NCBI GenBank assembly: GCA_017537025.1
Contig: JAFWCB010000008.1
Coordinates: 372,001 to 436,000 of the forward strand
Length of the DNA stretch: 64,000 nucleotides
Reading direction: 5' to 3'
Source of the DNA: Sediminibacterium sp.
Lineage (GTDB): Bacteria; Bacteroidota; Bacteroidia; Chitinophagales; Chitinophagaceae
Part shown: positions 62,814-64,000 of the stretch, in pieces
How the letters are laid out: every line of letters begins with the position of its first letter
Numbering within the stretch: the stretch's first letter is position 1
The notes under the pieces: model-generated
What the model saw: the letters and a program-made list of their open reading frames with translations, nothing else
Told to the model about the DNA's origin: nothing
Databases searched by the model: none
Program-made: the position numbers and the translations under genes

Positions 62814-63866
62814 CTAATTGGCAGCAATATAATTACAAATATTTTTCACAATGCTCGGGCCTTCATAAACAAAACCCGTCCACACTTGAACCAAAGCAGC
62901 ACCCGCATCCATTTTCTCTTTAGCATCCGCGCCGGTAAAAATTCCTCCACTGGCGATTATGGGTATCTTATAATCTGTTTGCCTAGCAAGGTATTGCACC
63001 ACTTCAGTAGCCCGTGCTGTTACCGGTTTTCCGCTTAACCCGCCCATGCCAATGGCAGTTACTTGGGAGGTAGATGTAGCAGAAAGATTCGATCTATCTA
63101 ATGTTGTATTGGTGGCTACGAGTCCACTTAAATTCATTTCAAAAGCAAGCGAAATAATATCATCCAGTTGAGCTTGAGAAAGATCAGGGGCAATTTTTAA
63201 TAATAATGGTTTTGGTTTTTTTTGCGCTGCATTGATATTATTCAACCCGTCAAAAATTTTGAGTAGGGCTTGTTTTTCTTGCAACTCTCTTAAAGCCGGA
63301 GTATTGGGTGAGCTCACATTTACCACAAAATAATCGGCGCACTGGTGCAATGTTTCAAAACAAATACAATAATCCTTAACCGCCTCTTCATTAGGGGTAA
63401 GTTTATTTTTACCAATATTTGCGCCAACGATCATACGATTGGAGACTCCTTCCTGTTGTAATCGATATTGTATTAACCGTTCCTTTATTTGGCTAAGCCC
63501 ATCATTATTAAATCCCATTCTATTGATCAAAGCTTTATCCGCGGACAATCTAAATAATCTGGGCTTATCGTTACCTGCTTGTGCTTTTGGGGTAATAGTT
63601 CCTGTTTCCACAAAACCAAATCCTAGAGCGGCTAATTCGGGTAAATACAAAGCGTTTTTATCGAAACCGGCGCCTAAACCAACCGGGTTTGTGAAATTTA
63701 ATCCGAAAACTGTTTTATGTAGGGACTCTCCTTGATAGGTAAATTGCTGCCTGATCAAATGATTCATAAATCCAATACTATTGGCTGCGCGAAGTGCATT
63801 CATGGAAAAATAATGCACTTTTTCAGGATCGAATCGGAACAAAATATCTCTTAGAATCGGATACAA
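62814..63866 (-). CDS. pyrD: Dihydroorotate dehydrogenase, class 2 (quinone-linked)
   Basis: A membrane-associated flavoenzyme of pyrimidine synthesis that oxidises dihydroorotate with quinone as acceptor. Motifs: an N-terminal helix ILRDILFRFDPEKVHYF, VGLGAGFDKNALY, MGFNNDGL, VVNVSSPNTPALRELQ with the catalytic serine, and IASGGIFTGADAKEKMDAGA with the FMN phosphate site. I prefer the TTG at 63864-63866, giving MYPILRDILF as in relatives (350 residues). An ATG at 63968 is in frame and adds 34 residues unlike the family. It is upstream of terC in one operon and divergent from a thiolase gene. Confidence 0.9.
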   Translation of the reverse strand: MYPILRDILFRFDPEKVHYFSMNALRAANSIGFMNHLIRQQFTYQGESLHKTVFGLNFTNPVGLGAGFDKNALYLPELAALGFGFVETGTITPKAQAGNDKPRLFRLSADKALINRMGFNNDGLSQIKERLIQYRLQQEGVSNRMIVGANIGKNKLTPNEEAVKDYCICFETLHQCADYFVVNVSSPNTPALRELQEKQALLKIFDGLNNINAAQKKPKPLLLKIAPDLSQAQLDDIISLAFEMNLSGLVATNTTLDRSNLSATSTSQVTAIGMGGLSGKPVTARATEVVQYLARQTDYKIPIIASGGIFTGADAKEKMDAGAALVQVWTGFVYEGPSIVKNICNYIAAN

Positions 63867-63941
63867 AACGCAATTTTTGGCGAAGGTAGTTTTTTCTATC
63901 CGGCAATAATGGTTGCATAAACAACTTTTAATCTTTTTCCC

Positions 63942-63949
63942 TACATTTG
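63942..63949 (+). promoter_or_regulatory. Promoter -7 element of the thiolase gene
   Basis: TACATTTG, an exact TAnnTTTG, ending 21 bases before the ATG at 63970. No clear -33 element at the usual distance. Confidence 0.35.
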
Positions 63950-63969
63950 ATCCTCTAAATATTGCCATT

Positions 63970-64000
63970 ATGCAGGAAGCATATATCGTTGCCGGTTACA
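63970..64000 (+). CDS. Thiolase (acetyl-CoA acyltransferase), first codons only
   Basis: Only ten codons are inside the window: MQEAYIVAGY. This matches the N-terminus of Bacteroidota acetyl-CoA C-acyltransferases (usually followed by R-T/S-A-V). It is preceded by a good -7 promoter element. The rest lies beyond the window, so the identity is tentative but plausible. Confidence 0.55.
   Translation, partial: MQEAYIVAGY

Noticed and set aside
62568-63038. 156-codon plus-strand open frame opposite terC and pyrD
   Set aside because: Antisense shadow of two well-supported genes; no start context or family match.

Overview
The window is a stretch of chromosome from a member of the Bacteroidota, most probably a Chitinophagaceae-like organism (family level is inference). 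The evidence is a protein with a type IX secretion (T9SS) C-terminal sorting tail, a gliding-type ABC ATPase (GldA), a fused E1 alpha/beta 2-oxoacid dehydrogenase, DUF1800/DUF1501, DUF3570/DUF4266 and DUF5686 families, AT-rich DNA, and promoters of the Bacteroidota form TTTG-N19-TAnnTTTG. No rRNA, tRNA, CRISPR array, transposase or prophage was seen. About 50 protein genes fill the window with short gaps.

Layout. 1-9.5 kb: the 5' part of purD, divergent POT and OPT peptide transporters, a small lipoprotein, a DUF1800/DUF1501 export pair and an AlkB-type monooxygenase. 9.5-19.6 kb: a BlaI/M56 sensor operon with a readable promoter and two operators, then a proteolysis group (serine hydrolase, helical exported protein, Prc-type S41 protease, and divergently a tricorn-type S41 protease). 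19.6-28 kb: fused E1, Bax inhibitor-1 membrane protein, polysaccharide deacetylase, an orphan 2-oxoacid:ferredoxin oxidoreductase alpha subunit, YjbR, endonuclease III, a TMEM175-like channel and a YncE propeller. 28.1-34.9 kb: an AT-rich accessory block with an orphan response regulator, O-antigen-ligase-like membrane protein, T9SS-sorted SEL1 protein, GH19 lytic enzyme, small beta-rich exported protein and M23 peptidase. 34.9-42.2 kb: eno-ftsB, gldA, an MHS transporter with a small partner, and a thioredoxin/ApbE/DUF4266/DUF3570 operon. 42.3-53.1 kb: acetyl-CoA synthetase, a second serine hydrolase, a D-aminoacylase-like amidohydrolase, prfA, galE, and a phosphate group (Pit, DUF47, PhoR-like, PhoB-like). 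53.2-64 kb: a large exported protein with a clan-CD-like His/Cys pair, a glyoxalase II-like hydrolase, two large envelope proteins, TerC, pyrD and the start of a thiolase.

The most notable features are: (1) short palindromic repeat families, several of them read through in frame inside real genes (alkB, the E1 fusion linker, gldA); (2) the thioredoxin/ApbE/DUF4266/DUF3570 operon, which looks like a flavin- or thiol-handling envelope system without a described function; (3) the lytic GH19 / small exported protein / M23 block; (4) a large exported protein with a possible caspase-like catalytic pair; (5) 11-bp-period direct repeats over the promoter of the PhoB-like regulator. All names come from reading motifs by eye. 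No database search was run.
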